This document shows, in pieces, positions 38,615 through 47,571 of a stretch of 64,000 bases of DNA (the stretch's first letter is position 1; each line of letters opens with the position of its first letter). Below the pieces are notes generated by a model, which saw only the letters and a program-made list of their open reading frames with translations, was not told the DNA's origin and ran no database searches. Where the stretch lies: positions 47,956-111,955 of the forward strand of contig JAEZHI010000018.1 of NCBI GenBank assembly GCA_023436885.1, read 5' to 3'. A program made the translations under genes and the position numbers. The DNA is from Pseudomonadota bacterium (GTDB lineage: Bacteria; Pseudomonadota; Alphaproteobacteria; Rhizobiales; Pleomorphomonadaceae).

Positions 38615-39691
38615 CTAAAGGGCTCGGCCCGTGTCCGGGTCGAACAAGTAGATGTCCTCGTTGGCGATGCCGACCGTCAGCGGCGCACCGGCTTCGATCT
38701 CGTAGGTGCCGGCATGGGCGATGTTGATGACCTCGCTCCCAATCCTTGCCTCGATGAAGGTCATGGACCCCGTGCCCTCGATGGTCTCGACGGTGGCGGA
38801 AAGCCGCTCGCCGCTGCCGTCGGGGTGAAGGTGTTCGGGCCTCAGACCGACCAGTACCTTGCGGTGCGGCGCTTGCGCTTGAGCGAGCTTCAAATGCGCG
38901 TCACCAAGAACGACCGCCTGACCGTCAGCGGTCACCTCGGCCGGCACGAAATTCATGGCCGGCGAGCCGATGAAGCCGGCGACGAAGCGGTTGGCCGGAT
39001 GGCGATAGAGATCGAGCGGCCGGCCGATCTGCTCGATGCGGCCGTCGTGCAGCACGACGATCAGGTCGGCCATGGTCATCGCCTCGATCTGGTCGTGGGT
39101 AACGTAGACCGAGGTGGCGCCTAGGTTCTTGTGCAGCTTGCGGATCTCACTGCGCATCTGGACGCGCAGGGCCGCGTCGAGATTGCTGAGCGGTTCGTCG
39201 AACAGGAAGACCTTGGGGTTGCGGACGATGGCGCGACCCATGGCCACGCGCTGGCGCTGGCCGCCGGAGAGCTGCTTCGGCCGCCGCTTCAGCAGCTTTT
39301 CGAGGCCGAGAATTCGGGCCGCCTCACCGACGCGCTGGTCGATCTCCGCCTTGGGGCGGCGGCGCAGGCGCAGCGAATAGGACATGTTCTGCTCCACCGT
39401 CATGTGCGGGTAGAGCGCGTAGGACTGAAAGACCATGGCGAGGTCGCGCTCGCGCGGCGCCTTGTCGTTCACCACCTCGCCGGCGACGCTGATGGTGCCG
39501 GAGGTGATGGTCTCGAGGCCTGCGATGGTGCGCAACAACGTCGACTTGCCGCAGCCCGACGGCCCGACCAGTGCGACGAAGGCGCCGACGGGAATGTCGA
39601 GGCTGATGTCGTGCAGCACCTGCAGCGCGCCGTAGTTCTTGTTGAGATGCTTGATTTCGATCTGATTCATCGACGGTTGGTCCACGTTCAT
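38615..39691 (-). CDS. Sugar ABC transporter ATP-binding protein (MalK/UgpC type)
   Basis: 358 residues. Walker A GPSGCGKST (about 43-51), signature LSGGQRQRVAMGRAI (about 141-155), Walker B VFLFDEPLSNLDA and the switch histidine in VYVTHDQIEAMTMAD are all present, followed by the C-terminal regulatory domain of CUT1 importers. The start overlaps the permease stop by 4 bases (ATGA). Energises the importer formed with the two permeases upstream. Confidence 0.95.
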   Translation of the reverse strand: MNVDQPSMNQIEIKHLNKNYGALQVLHDISLDIPVGAFVALVGPSGCGKSTLLRTIAGLETITSGTISVAGEVVNDKAPRERDLAMVFQSYALYPHMTVEQNMSYSLRLRRRPKAEIDQRVGEAARILGLEKLLKRRPKQLSGGQRQRVAMGRAIVRNPKVFLFDEPLSNLDAALRVQMRSEIRKLHKNLGATSVYVTHDQIEAMTMADLIVVLHDGRIEQIGRPLDLYRHPANRFVAGFIGSPAMNFVPAEVTADGQAVVLGDAHLKLAQAQAPHRKVLVGLRPEHLHPDGSGERLSATVETIEGTGSMTFIEARIGSEVINIAHAGTYEIEAGAPLTVGIANEDIYLFDPDTGRAL

Positions 39692-40500
39692 TTCAGCGCA
39701 CCGGAGGTGAGGCCGGTGACGATCTGCCGCTGCAGCAGGATGAAGACGATCAGGATGGGCGCCACATAGATGCCGGCGTAGTTCATCAGGCCCACCCAGT
39801 CGGCCGAGTTGGCGCTGAGATAGCTGGCGAGATTGACGGTGGCGGTCTGCAATTCGCGCGTGGCGATGAAGGAGCGCGAGTAGACGTATTCGCCGAAGGA
39901 TTGCAGGAACACCAGTACCGAGGTGATCAGGATACCGTTGCGAGCGAGTGGCAGGATGATCAGGAAGAAGGCGCCGAGGTGGGAGTTGCCGTCGACCAGC
40001 GCCGCGTCTTTCAGCTCGCGCGGCACCTGGGTGAAGGTGGCGCGGCAGAGGACGATGTAGAAAGCCAGCGTCTTGGCGGCGGTGGCCAGCACCACGGCGG
40101 TGCGGGGATAGTCGAGCAGACCGACGTGGTTGAAGGCGACGAACAGCGGCGTCACCATCAGCGACGGTGGCAGCACCTGCAGCACGATGACCAGGAACAG
40201 CGCGATGTTGGCTTTGGTACCACGGGCATTGGCCAGCGCATAGGCAGCGCCGGTACCCAAGAGCATGGTGATGGCGGTGATGCCGGTGGCGACCAGCAGC
40301 GAATTCCAGAGATAGCGACCGAGATCATGCTCGGCAAAGACGCGCGACACCTGGATGAGCGGCTCTGACGGCCAGAGTTCCGGCGGATATTTGAAGATGC
40401 TGCCGGAGGTCTTCAGCGCCGTCGCATACATCCAGTAGACGGGGAAGAGGTAGATGGCGGCGAACGTGAGGGCGAGCGCCAGGAGGAGGTATCTTTTCAT
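39688..40500 (-). CDS. Sugar ABC transporter permease (MalG type)
   Basis: About 270 residues, six membrane helices. The EAA-like loop ELKDAALVDGNSHLGAFFLI contacts the ATPase, and the MalG-type start AIYLFPVYWMYATALK is visible. Two adjacent ATGs (40503, 40500) follow GGGAGG; the second has better spacing. It starts 14 bp after the stop of the other permease gene. Confidence 0.94.
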   Translation of the reverse strand: MKRYLLLALALTFAAIYLFPVYWMYATALKTSGSIFKYPPELWPSEPLIQVSRVFAEHDLGRYLWNSLLVATGITAITMLLGTGAAYALANARGTKANIALFLVIVLQVLPPSLMVTPLFVAFNHVGLLDYPRTAVVLATAAKTLAFYIVLCRATFTQVPRELKDAALVDGNSHLGAFFLIILPLARNGILITSVLVFLQSFGEYVYSRSFIATRELQTATVNLASYLSANSADWVGLMNYAGIYVAPILIVFILLQRQIVTGLTSGALK

Positions 40501-40513
40501 CATCGCCTCCCGC

Positions 40514-41422
40514 TCAGAACGACTGTTCGCGCTGCACCGAGCGCACGTAGATGACGGCGACGACAATCACCAAGGCGATCATCATCGTGGCGACTGTGGC
40601 ACCGCCCGATATCTCGTAGGTCTGGAAGGACATCTGCCAGGACCAGTATTGCGCGACGTTCGAGGCGTTGGCCGGCCCGCCCTGGGTGAGGGCAGCGACG
40701 AGATCGAACTGCTGCAAGGTGAAGATGACGCCGAGGGCGATGACGGCGCCGAGCGTCGGCCCCATCATCGGCAAGGTGATGGTCAGGAAGCGCTGGAAGA
40801 CGTTGGCGCCGTCCATTTCCGCTGCCTCGTAGACGTCGCCGGGAATGCCGGCGAGACCGACCGACAGCAGGATCATGTTGAAGGGGATACCGAGCCAGAT
40901 GTTGGCGATGATCACCGAGTAGAGGGCATAGGCGGGATCCGACAGCCAGTAGATTTGTCCGTCGGTCAGCCCGAGGCTCTGGAGGGCGTAGTTCAGGACG
41001 CCGAAGTCACCGGCGAAAATCCAGCGCCAGACGGCGCCGACCACCAGGGCGGGCAGGATCCAGCCGGCGAGGAACAGCCCGCGCACATAGGTCGAGCCGG
41101 GGAAATCCTGCTGGAAGAACAGGGCGAGGCCGAAACCGATGGTCAGCTGGAAGGCGATGGACAGCGTCACGAAAATCACGGTGTTCCAGATGATCGGTGC
41201 GAACTCCGGCCGGTGGAACAGGTCGGTGTAGTTCGTGAGGCCGGCGAAGGGACGGACGAGCGTACCGAGCGTGAACATGTCGACTTCCTGAAATGACATG
41301 ATCACGGTGTAGACGAGGGGGAAGGCTGCGAAGACCAGAAGGTAGAGCACGGCGGCAACGATCAGCGCGCCCTCGAAGCCCTTGCCGTCCCTCAAATATT
41401 TCAACAAGCCCGATTGAAGCAT
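40514..41422 (-). CDS. Sugar ABC transporter permease (MalF type)
   Basis: 302 residues from ATG 41422; the open frame to 41539 is not family-like. About six membrane helices. The EAA loop is LAGIPGDVYEAAEMDGANVF with LPMMGPTLG following. Forms the channel with the MalG-type permease. Preceded by two stem-loops that separate it from the binding-protein gene. Confidence 0.94.
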   Translation of the reverse strand: MLQSGLLKYLRDGKGFEGALIVAAVLYLLVFAAFPLVYTVIMSFQEVDMFTLGTLVRPFAGLTNYTDLFHRPEFAPIIWNTVIFVTLSIAFQLTIGFGLALFFQQDFPGSTYVRGLFLAGWILPALVVGAVWRWIFAGDFGVLNYALQSLGLTDGQIYWLSDPAYALYSVIIANIWLGIPFNMILLSVGLAGIPGDVYEAAEMDGANVFQRFLTITLPMMGPTLGAVIALGVIFTLQQFDLVAALTQGGPANASNVAQYWSWQMSFQTYEISGGATVATMMIALVIVVAVIYVRSVQREQSF

Positions 41423-41458
41423 GATCCCGTCGTCCGATGAGAAGCGATCCGGCTGTTC

Positions 41459-41492
41459 CCGTCCGGAACGATGGGGAAATCGTCCCGGACGG
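41459..41492 (-). promoter_or_regulatory. Long intercistronic stem-loop between binding protein and permease
   Basis: Arms 41459-41472 and 41479-41492 pair over 14 positions with one mismatch around a GGGGAA loop. It lies 37 bp upstream of the permease start and 118 bp beyond the binding-protein stop, with no T-run. This matches the malE-malF type arrangement in which a 3' stem stabilises the binding-protein mRNA. Confidence 0.65.
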
Positions 41493-41505
41493 AGGGGAGC
41501 GCAAA

Positions 41506-41532
41506 CGGGTTGCTCGGGAAGAAGACAACCCG
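41506..41532 (-). promoter_or_regulatory. Second intercistronic stem-loop
   Basis: CGGGTTG (41506-41512) and CAACCCG (41526-41532) form a 7-bp stem with a 13-base loop, next to the longer stem-loop in the same gap. Confidence 0.45.
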
Positions 41533-41609
41533 GCCCCAAGGCATCGGGCCAAGGAGTGAGTCCGGTGTCGGAAAGGCCCGATGCGCAAGCAAAACAGCTG
41601 TTGGTCAGG

Positions 41610-42818
41610 TCACTTGATGAGGCCGTCGATGGTGCTCTGGGCGGTATCGAGGGCGGTCTTGGCGTCGGTCTTGTGCGTCAAGGTGTCCTGGATCGCCACC
41701 TGGATGGCCTTGGAGACCTTCGGCCATACCGGTGACGGGCCACGACCCCGGGCGTATTTCATCTGCTCGGCGAAGACGGCATAGGCTTCCGGCCACTTCG
41801 GGTCCTTCGGCCGAGCGGTTTCGTCAAGCGGCAGCCAGCCGTATTCGTTCCAATCACGCGAGCTCTGCGCATAGATATATTCGAGGAACTTGAAAGCCTC
41901 GTCCGGATGGGCAGAGGTCTTCGGGACCGCATAGGCGAGTTCGCCGAGGGCGGAAGCGCGCGGCGAACCGGCTTTTTCGACCGGCATCAGGGCAACGCGC
42001 CAGTCGAACTTCACTTCCTTGGCAAAACGCGGCAGCTCCCAGCAACCGGTGACGATCATGCCGATGTTGCCGGCGACGAACTGGCTGCCGAGGTCGGGCT
42101 GGTTGAGTACCAGCACTTCGGGAGTGGCGACTTTGTCGTCGACGAGCTTCTGCCAGAACTGCAGCGCCCGCACCGAACCGTCGGTGTTGATGGCGTTGAA
42201 GTCGCCGCCGGCTGACTGCGCCCAGGGCAGGAACTGGAAGGTGGATTCCTCGGTAGCCACCGCCGAGAAGCCGAAGCCATACTGGCGCTTCTTGGCATCC
42301 GTCAGTTTGGCGGCAGCCGCGGAAATCTCGTCCCAGGTCTGGGGCGGCTTGGTCGGGTCGAGGCCGGCAGCCTTGAACAGGTCGGCGTTATAGTAGAGGC
42401 CGAGCGTATTACCACCACGAGGGAAGCCGTAGATCTTGCCTTTCCAGGTCGATTGGTTGATCGGGCCGGGGTAGAAGTTCTTGGCGTTCACCACCTTGGA
42501 GGCGGCGATGCGGTCGGTCAGATCGAGCAGAACGCCGTGCGAGGCGACCGAGGCGATGTCCGGATTGTCGAGCATCAACAGGTCGGGCGCGGTGTTGGTC
42601 GATACGGCGCGGATGGTGTCGTTGAGAATATTGGCGAAATTGACCAGCTTGATGTCGAGCTTGATGTCCGGGTTCTTGGCCTCGAATTCCTTGGCCATGT
42701 TTTCGGTGAAGTGAACCGGCTCGTCGAGCGCCCACACTTGCAGTGTCACCGGCGCTGCGATGACGGCGCTGGTGGCGGCCGTCGAGAAGACAAGCCCAAG
42801 CAATAGCTTCCTCAGCAT
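41610..42818 (-). CDS. Sugar ABC transporter solute-binding protein
   Basis: 402 residues from ATG 42818, which follows AGGAAAAC. The signal peptide (about 1-22, SAVIAA) precedes a cluster-B binding fold: VTLQVWALDEPVHFTENMAK, LLMLDNPDIASVASHGVLLD, YGFPRGGNTLGLYYNADLF, and a hinge region near GNIGMIVTGCWELPRF. The periplasmic component of a CUT1-type sugar importer. First gene of the operon; the divergent LacI regulator lies upstream. Ligand unknown, probably an oligosaccharide with alpha linkages given the GH31 gene. Confidence 0.94.
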   Translation of the reverse strand: MLRKLLLGLVFSTAATSAVIAAPVTLQVWALDEPVHFTENMAKEFEAKNPDIKLDIKLVNFANILNDTIRAVSTNTAPDLLMLDNPDIASVASHGVLLDLTDRIAASKVVNAKNFYPGPINQSTWKGKIYGFPRGGNTLGLYYNADLFKAAGLDPTKPPQTWDEISAAAAKLTDAKKRQYGFGFSAVATEESTFQFLPWAQSAGGDFNAINTDGSVRALQFWQKLVDDKVATPEVLVLNQPDLGSQFVAGNIGMIVTGCWELPRFAKEVKFDWRVALMPVEKAGSPRASALGELAYAVPKTSAHPDEAFKFLEYIYAQSSRDWNEYGWLPLDETARPKDPKWPEAYAVFAEQMKYARGRGPSPVWPKVSKAIQVAIQDTLTHKTDAKTALDTAQSTIDGLIK

Positions 42819-43143
42819 AGTTGTTTTCCTCCCACTTGGCATGCAAAAGCCCGTTGCCGCGCTGAGAAAACAACGCGACATGCTGCGTCATCGCGAATCG
42901 TGACGCGATCTTGATGTATAGCCATGCGTAAAGCGTCGCAGCGCTGATTACTCTCTCCGCTCAGTGCTGCTGTAAACGATTGCGAATTTACGATTCATCG
43001 AATGTCGAGTCAAATTGTTTTTGGACGAGACATTAGTATGCTGGTATCAGGAGGGCGGGTGGGACGGAGACGGCTTGTTCCGGCGGAGGGCTTTCGAAGA
43101 GGACCTCGGGCTTGTAGTCTTCGGGCAAAAGGGCGGGACGATC
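42819..43143. promoter_or_regulatory. 325-bp divergent control region of the sugar operon and lacI
   Basis: Holds both promoters. The best LacI-type candidate is TGTAAACGATTGCG (42971-42984), which has the central CG and A-rich left half of LacI-family sites but a poor right half. TCGCG-N8-CGCGA, within about 42890-42910, is another short inverted repeat. Neither is decisive. Confidence 0.35.
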
Positions 43144-44166
43144 GTGGGCATCAAGGAACTGGCTGACTATCTCAATGTGTCGATCGGCACCGTGTCGCGG
43201 GCGCTCAACAACCATCCGCTGGTCAACGCTGAGACGCGCCGCCGGGTTCTGGAAGCCGCCGACGAACTGGGATATGCGCCCGATCAGTCCGGCCGCAGCC
43301 TTCGCAAGGGCACCGTCAATTCGATCGCGCTGGTGCTGTCCACCGATCGCACGTCGAGCCAGGAAGCGATGATCTTCATGGAGATCAGCCGCAGCATGCA
43401 GTCGGTGTTCCGGCGGTTCGAGCTCGACCTGATGATCCACCTGAACGAGCCAGGCCAGGAGCTCAACGACCGCGTGCGGCGTGTCGTCGAGCGTCGGCAG
43501 GCCGACGCCATCGTGCTGGCGGAAACGCGGGAGAACGATCCGCGCCTCGACTACCTGACCAAGCGCAAGATTCCCTTCGCCACCTGGGGGCAGAGCCGGT
43601 CAGGCGGCCTGCATCCGTGGCTCGACCTCGATTTCGACGGGGCGATGGCCACGATCATCGATCGTCTGATGGGCTTCGGTCATCGTCGCATCGCGCTGGT
43701 CTCCAACACGCCAGGCCTGATGTTCGATCAATTGCTGCAGGCCGCTTATCAGCGCGAACTCGACAAACGAGGATTGCCCTTCCGCCTCGTCCTGGAAACC
43801 GATGCGGATGAGCGGGGCGGCTACAAGGTGGTCGAGCAAGCGCTGGCTGTGACGGAACGTCCGACGGCCGTCGTGTTCTCCGATTCCCGTCCCGCAGCCG
43901 GCGCTTGCCTTGCCTTCAGCGAGGCGGGACTGATCCCCGGTCGGGATGTTGCCGTCGCCAGCTGTTCGGTGGATACGCCGATGGCCGGCTATTTGTCGCC
44001 GGGCCTCACTTGCTTCAGCGTCGATCTGAAGCGGCTCGGCGAGCGCCTTGCCGAAGCGGTATTGTCGGGAATGCCGCGCTTTGCCCAGGAATTCGGCGGC
44101 AAGCCGATCCAGGAAATCTTTCCGCTCCAACTGATCGCCCGGGAAAGCGACTCCTTCCAGCTGTAG
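43144..44166 (+). CDS. LacI family transcriptional regulator
   Basis: 340 residues from GTG 43144. The N-terminal helix-turn-helix is IKELADYLNVSIGTVSRALN and the hinge region AADELGYAPDQSGRSLRKG; the rest is a periplasmic-binding-protein-like sensor domain (about 60-335). The frame runs upstream to 43015, but LacI proteins begin just before the first helix, as this GTG does. Divergent from the sugar operon, which it probably represses until a sugar binds. Confidence 0.92.
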   Translation: MGIKELADYLNVSIGTVSRALNNHPLVNAETRRRVLEAADELGYAPDQSGRSLRKGTVNSIALVLSTDRTSSQEAMIFMEISRSMQSVFRRFELDLMIHLNEPGQELNDRVRRVVERRQADAIVLAETRENDPRLDYLTKRKIPFATWGQSRSGGLHPWLDLDFDGAMATIIDRLMGFGHRRIALVSNTPGLMFDQLLQAAYQRELDKRGLPFRLVLETDADERGGYKVVEQALAVTERPTAVVFSDSRPAAGACLAFSEAGLIPGRDVAVASCSVDTPMAGYLSPGLTCFSVDLKRLGERLAEAVLSGMPRFAQEFGGKPIQEIFPLQLIARESDSFQL

Positions 44167-44260
44167 CGTGGCCTCACTTCGGCGAAGCCCCATTCCGGCT
44201 GCCTTTCGGCGCACCCATATGTGTGCCATGGTCTCTAGAGGCGGGGCGATCGGGGGAGAC

Positions 44261-45295
44261 ATGCTGAGGCCTTTGGTTTTTTCTTTTGCGTTACTGGCTT
44301 TAGCAGTGGGACTAGCGGTCGATGCGTCGGCGGCGGTTTCCAAGCGGTTCGGCGCCTTCTCGGTGGCCTGCGACGATAGCCAGCATTGCGCGGCCACCGT
44401 TCAGGCGGTCAATCCCGACAAGGCCAGCGTCTTCGTTCTGCAGCGCTCGCCGGAGAGCCGGGCGCGCTGGACGGTGTCCATCTCGACGCTGGGTGTGCTG
44501 GCCGATCGTGATCGTCCGGTGGCGCTGTCGGTCGACAACGGCGTCGACATTACCTTGCGGCCGGTGTCTGACTACGCGCCCTTCGTGAACGCGTCCGACT
44601 ATTATCTCGTCTCCCAGAGCTCGCTCGACCGGCTGATGCTGCAGGTGCAGCGCGGCCACATGCTGCGCTTCTCGTTCATCGACATCACCGGCGCGCCGCA
44701 TTCCGACCGCTTCCCCCTCGACGGCCTGGCACAGGCTCTCAATGAGATCGACAGCCAGCAAGGCCGCATTTCCGGCGACCGTCGAGCCGGTCCGCCAATT
44801 GGCCTTCCGGAGGCGCCTGAGGTGGACGTTGCGGCGCATCTCGCGTCTGCCGGCGTGCCGCCGCGCCTTCTCGAGCTGCATCTCGCCTCCGCTGCCTGCG
44901 AGGCACCCGATGCCGCCGACATCGTCAATGCCAAGCCGCTGATCGCGCCCCTCAGCGAGACCGCGACGCTCTACGCCATTCCCTGTTTTCGCAATGCCGC
45001 CGGCCTCGCCTCGCGTCTCTACATGGTCGAAAGCGGCGAGATCGGCGGCATGCAGCAGCTCCTCTTCGCCGGCTTCTCGGACCGGCTCGGCTGGTATGGC
45101 GTCGATGCGCTCACCGCCGTTGCCTATGATGCTGCAACCCTTCGTCTGGAGGCAACGGGTGCCGACGATCACGGCTGCGCCTTCAAGGGCGAATGGACTT
45201 TTGCCGACACTGCCTTTCGTCTCGACAAGATGTCGGCGGCTGTCAGTTGCGGTGCCAGCGCGGCGAGTTGGAAAGACGTCTATCCAGCTAAGTAA
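44261..45295 (+). CDS. DUF1176 exported protein
   Basis: 344 residues from ATG 44261, which follows GGGGGAG. A signal peptide (about 1-25, DASAA) precedes the DUF1176 body: KRFGAFSVACDDSQHCAATV at the start, PFVNASDYYLVSQSSLDRLM centrally, then a cysteine-containing end (DDHGCAFKGEW, AVSCGASAASWKDVYPA). The function is unknown. Ends 3 bp before the convergent dehydrogenase gene. Confidence 0.88.
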   Translation: MLRPLVFSFALLALAVGLAVDASAAVSKRFGAFSVACDDSQHCAATVQAVNPDKASVFVLQRSPESRARWTVSISTLGVLADRDRPVALSVDNGVDITLRPVSDYAPFVNASDYYLVSQSSLDRLMLQVQRGHMLRFSFIDITGAPHSDRFPLDGLAQALNEIDSQQGRISGDRRAGPPIGLPEAPEVDVAAHLASAGVPPRLLELHLASAACEAPDAADIVNAKPLIAPLSETATLYAIPCFRNAAGLASRLYMVESGEIGGMQQLLFAGFSDRLGWYGVDALTAVAYDAATLRLEATGADDHGCAFKGEWTFADTAFRLDKMSAAVSCGASAASWKDVYPAK

Positions 45296-45298
45296 CGG

Positions 45299-46207
45299 TT
45301 ATTGAGAGCGAATGGTCGGACAGATGACGAGCTTGCCTGTCACCCGTCCTTCGGCGCTGATCCTGTGCGCTTCGGCGGTTTCCGCCAAGGCGAAAGTCCG
45401 GTCGATATGCAGGCGAAAGCGGCCCTCGGCGCAGAGATGGGCGATGCGGGACAAAACCCGCCCCGGCTCCTTCGGCGGGCCATGGGAGAATTTGGCGCCA
45501 TGTTCTTCGGCCGAAAAATCGGCGACAGAAAGAACGCGTGACGGGTTGCCGACGATATCGATCAGCTCGGGAATGATGCCGGAGCCGGCGATATCCAGCG
45601 CCGCGTCGACGCCGCCCGGTACCAGGGCGCTGACGCGCTCCTTGAGGCCCGGTCCGTAAGTGGTCGGGGTAGCGCCGAGATCGCGGAGATAATCGTGTTT
45701 TGCGACGCTCGCCGTTCCGATCACCGTGATGCCGCGCAGGCGGGCGAGCTGGACGGCTGCAGAACCGATGCCGCCGGCCGCGCCGCTTACCAGCAGCGTT
45801 TGCCCGGGCTCGATGCCCACTTCGTCGAGCGCTCGCGTCGCCGTATCGGAAATCACCGGCAGGCCGGCGGCGACTTCGAAGGGCACATTGTCCGGCTTGG
45901 CAGTCCAACAGAACAGAAGCGCCCGCTCGGCAGCGGTATTGATGCCGAATCCAAAGACTGCGTCGCCAATGGCCACGCCGCTCACGCCTTGCCCGATCTC
46001 GTCGACGATGCCGGAAGCCTCGACGCCGACACCGGCCGGAAAGGCCACTTCCTCGAAAAGTCCCTGCCGACGCTTCCAGTCTGAAGGATTGACGCCCGAC
46101 CCGCGAACAAGGATTCGCACCTGTCCGGGGCCGGCATGCGGCGGCTCGACATCGGTGAGAGTAAGGACCTCCGGGCCGCCATATCGGCTGAAGCGGATGG
46201 CTTTCAT
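45299..46207 (-). CDS. MDR-family NADP-dependent oxidoreductase (quinone oxidoreductase-like)
   Basis: 302 residues. MKAIRFSRYGGPEVLTLTDV starts the GroES-like domain, then GSGVNPSDWKRRQG; the nucleotide-binding motif is VSGAAGGIGSAAVQLAR with AGGIG in the Rossmann turn. There are no structural zinc cysteines, which suits the quinone oxidoreductase branch. Substrate unknown. GGAG precedes the ATG. Confidence 0.93.
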   Translation of the reverse strand: MKAIRFSRYGGPEVLTLTDVEPPHAGPGQVRILVRGSGVNPSDWKRRQGLFEEVAFPAGVGVEASGIVDEIGQGVSGVAIGDAVFGFGINTAAERALLFCWTAKPDNVPFEVAAGLPVISDTATRALDEVGIEPGQTLLVSGAAGGIGSAAVQLARLRGITVIGTASVAKHDYLRDLGATPTTYGPGLKERVSALVPGGVDAALDIAGSGIIPELIDIVGNPSRVLSVADFSAEEHGAKFSHGPPKEPGRVLSRIAHLCAEGRFRLHIDRTFALAETAEAHRISAEGRVTGKLVICPTIRSQ

Positions 46208-46335
46208 GGGGTCTCCAAGTCGGGACGTAAGTAAAACTTATACTCAGTACATATTTCCCTACAGCGTCCCGTGGTGCCGGTCAACGAAATATGGACCCAG
46301 TATAGTTTCGCCTCGCCTTCCGACTTCGAGCAGCG

Positions 46336-47439
46336 TCAGCTCCCCGATTTGATCCCCATCAGTTCGGTGAGCCGGTCGAGCGGCAGCGCGTCGACGTGGT
46401 AGCCATTCTTGCCGCTCATTGGTCCGGCCGCACACATGGCGTTGAGCACAGCCTCGTCGACGGCTTCGACGGCCGCCAGGAATAGCGGGTCAAGGAGGTC
46501 GTTGGAGATCACCTCAAAGCCAAGCCGTGCCGGCTCCGGCAGCGGGCCCGGGTCATTTGCCGTGGAGAAGGCCAGGAAGATATCGCCGGAGCTGTTGCCC
46601 GAGGGGGTGCCGGCCCTGCCGATTCCGATGGCGGCGCGGCGGGCCAGTCGCTCGATCTGGGTCGGAAAGAGTGGTGCATCGGTGGCCAGGATGACGATGA
46701 TCGATCCGCGTTCGCGCTCAAGGACACGGTTGTCGGATAGCGCTTCGCCGACCGGGTGGCCACAGACCGTCAGCCAGGGACGAAGGCCATGGTTGGCCTG
46801 GACCAGAGCGCCCAGGGTATAATCCTTGCTGGCCAGCGACACCTTGCGCGAGGCAGTGCCGGTGCCGCCCTTGAACTCATAGGTCATCATGCCGGTGCCG
46901 CCGCCGACCGATCCTTCGGCCACCGGACCGCCCTTGGCGCCGTTGATCGCCGCGAGGACGTGGCTTTCGGTGACATGCAGGCCAGCGATGTCGTTGAGGT
47001 AGCCATCGTAGGTTTCGGCGGCCACCGGCAGCACCCAGACATCTTCGCCCACCTTGTCGGGGAAATGCTCGACCATCCAGCGCACGGTGGCGTGGTGGGC
47101 GACACCGACGGAGAAAGTGTTGGTGATGGTGATCGGGCCGGTGAACCAGCCGGAGTCCTTGATCCAGTGAACGCCGGTCATCTCGCCATTGCCGTTCATG
47201 GAAAAGGCGCCGGCCCAGACCGGATGCAGGAGGTCGGCGGCGGGGCGCGGCAGCACGGCGGTGACGCCGGTGCGAATGGACGCGCCTTCGATGATCGTCG
47301 TCAACCCCACAGAGACGCCGGGCACATCGGTAATGGCATTGAGCGGGCCGGGCGTGCCGGGCAGCGGCAGGCCGAGTGCCCGAGCGCGCGGGCGGGCAGG
47401 GGAAACGCTGCTATCGGAAGGCTTCTGATCGTCGCTCAT
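46336..47439 (-). CDS. P1 (DmpA) family peptidase
   Basis: 367 residues. NAITDVPGVSVGLTTI is the conserved start and WAGAFSMNGNGEMTG follows. RGSIIVILATDAPL holds the Gly-Ser bond at which DmpA-type enzymes cut themselves to free the nucleophilic serine, and PSGNSSGDIFLAFSTAN is the other active-site segment. Known members are L-aminopeptidase / D-Ala-esterase or beta-peptidyl aminopeptidases. No signal peptide. Divergent from the polyamine-type ABC operon, so it may process an imported amide. Confidence 0.92.
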   Translation of the reverse strand: MSDDQKPSDSSVSPARPRARALGLPLPGTPGPLNAITDVPGVSVGLTTIIEGASIRTGVTAVLPRPAADLLHPVWAGAFSMNGNGEMTGVHWIKDSGWFTGPITITNTFSVGVAHHATVRWMVEHFPDKVGEDVWVLPVAAETYDGYLNDIAGLHVTESHVLAAINGAKGGPVAEGSVGGGTGMMTYEFKGGTGTASRKVSLASKDYTLGALVQANHGLRPWLTVCGHPVGEALSDNRVLERERGSIIVILATDAPLFPTQIERLARRAAIGIGRAGTPSGNSSGDIFLAFSTANDPGPLPEPARLGFEVISNDLLDPLFLAAVEAVDEAVLNAMCAAGPMSGKNGYHVDALPLDRLTELMGIKSGS

Positions 47440-47571
47440 AAGGTATTCTGCCTAGTTGTGCGGCAAATGTGATGCCGAGCGCCTAAATGTTATTCTTGTA
47501 CCTAAACATACAGATGTTAGAAAAATAACTCAATAACGGATGCGCTGCCAAGCGAGGAGCACCCCCTGCCG

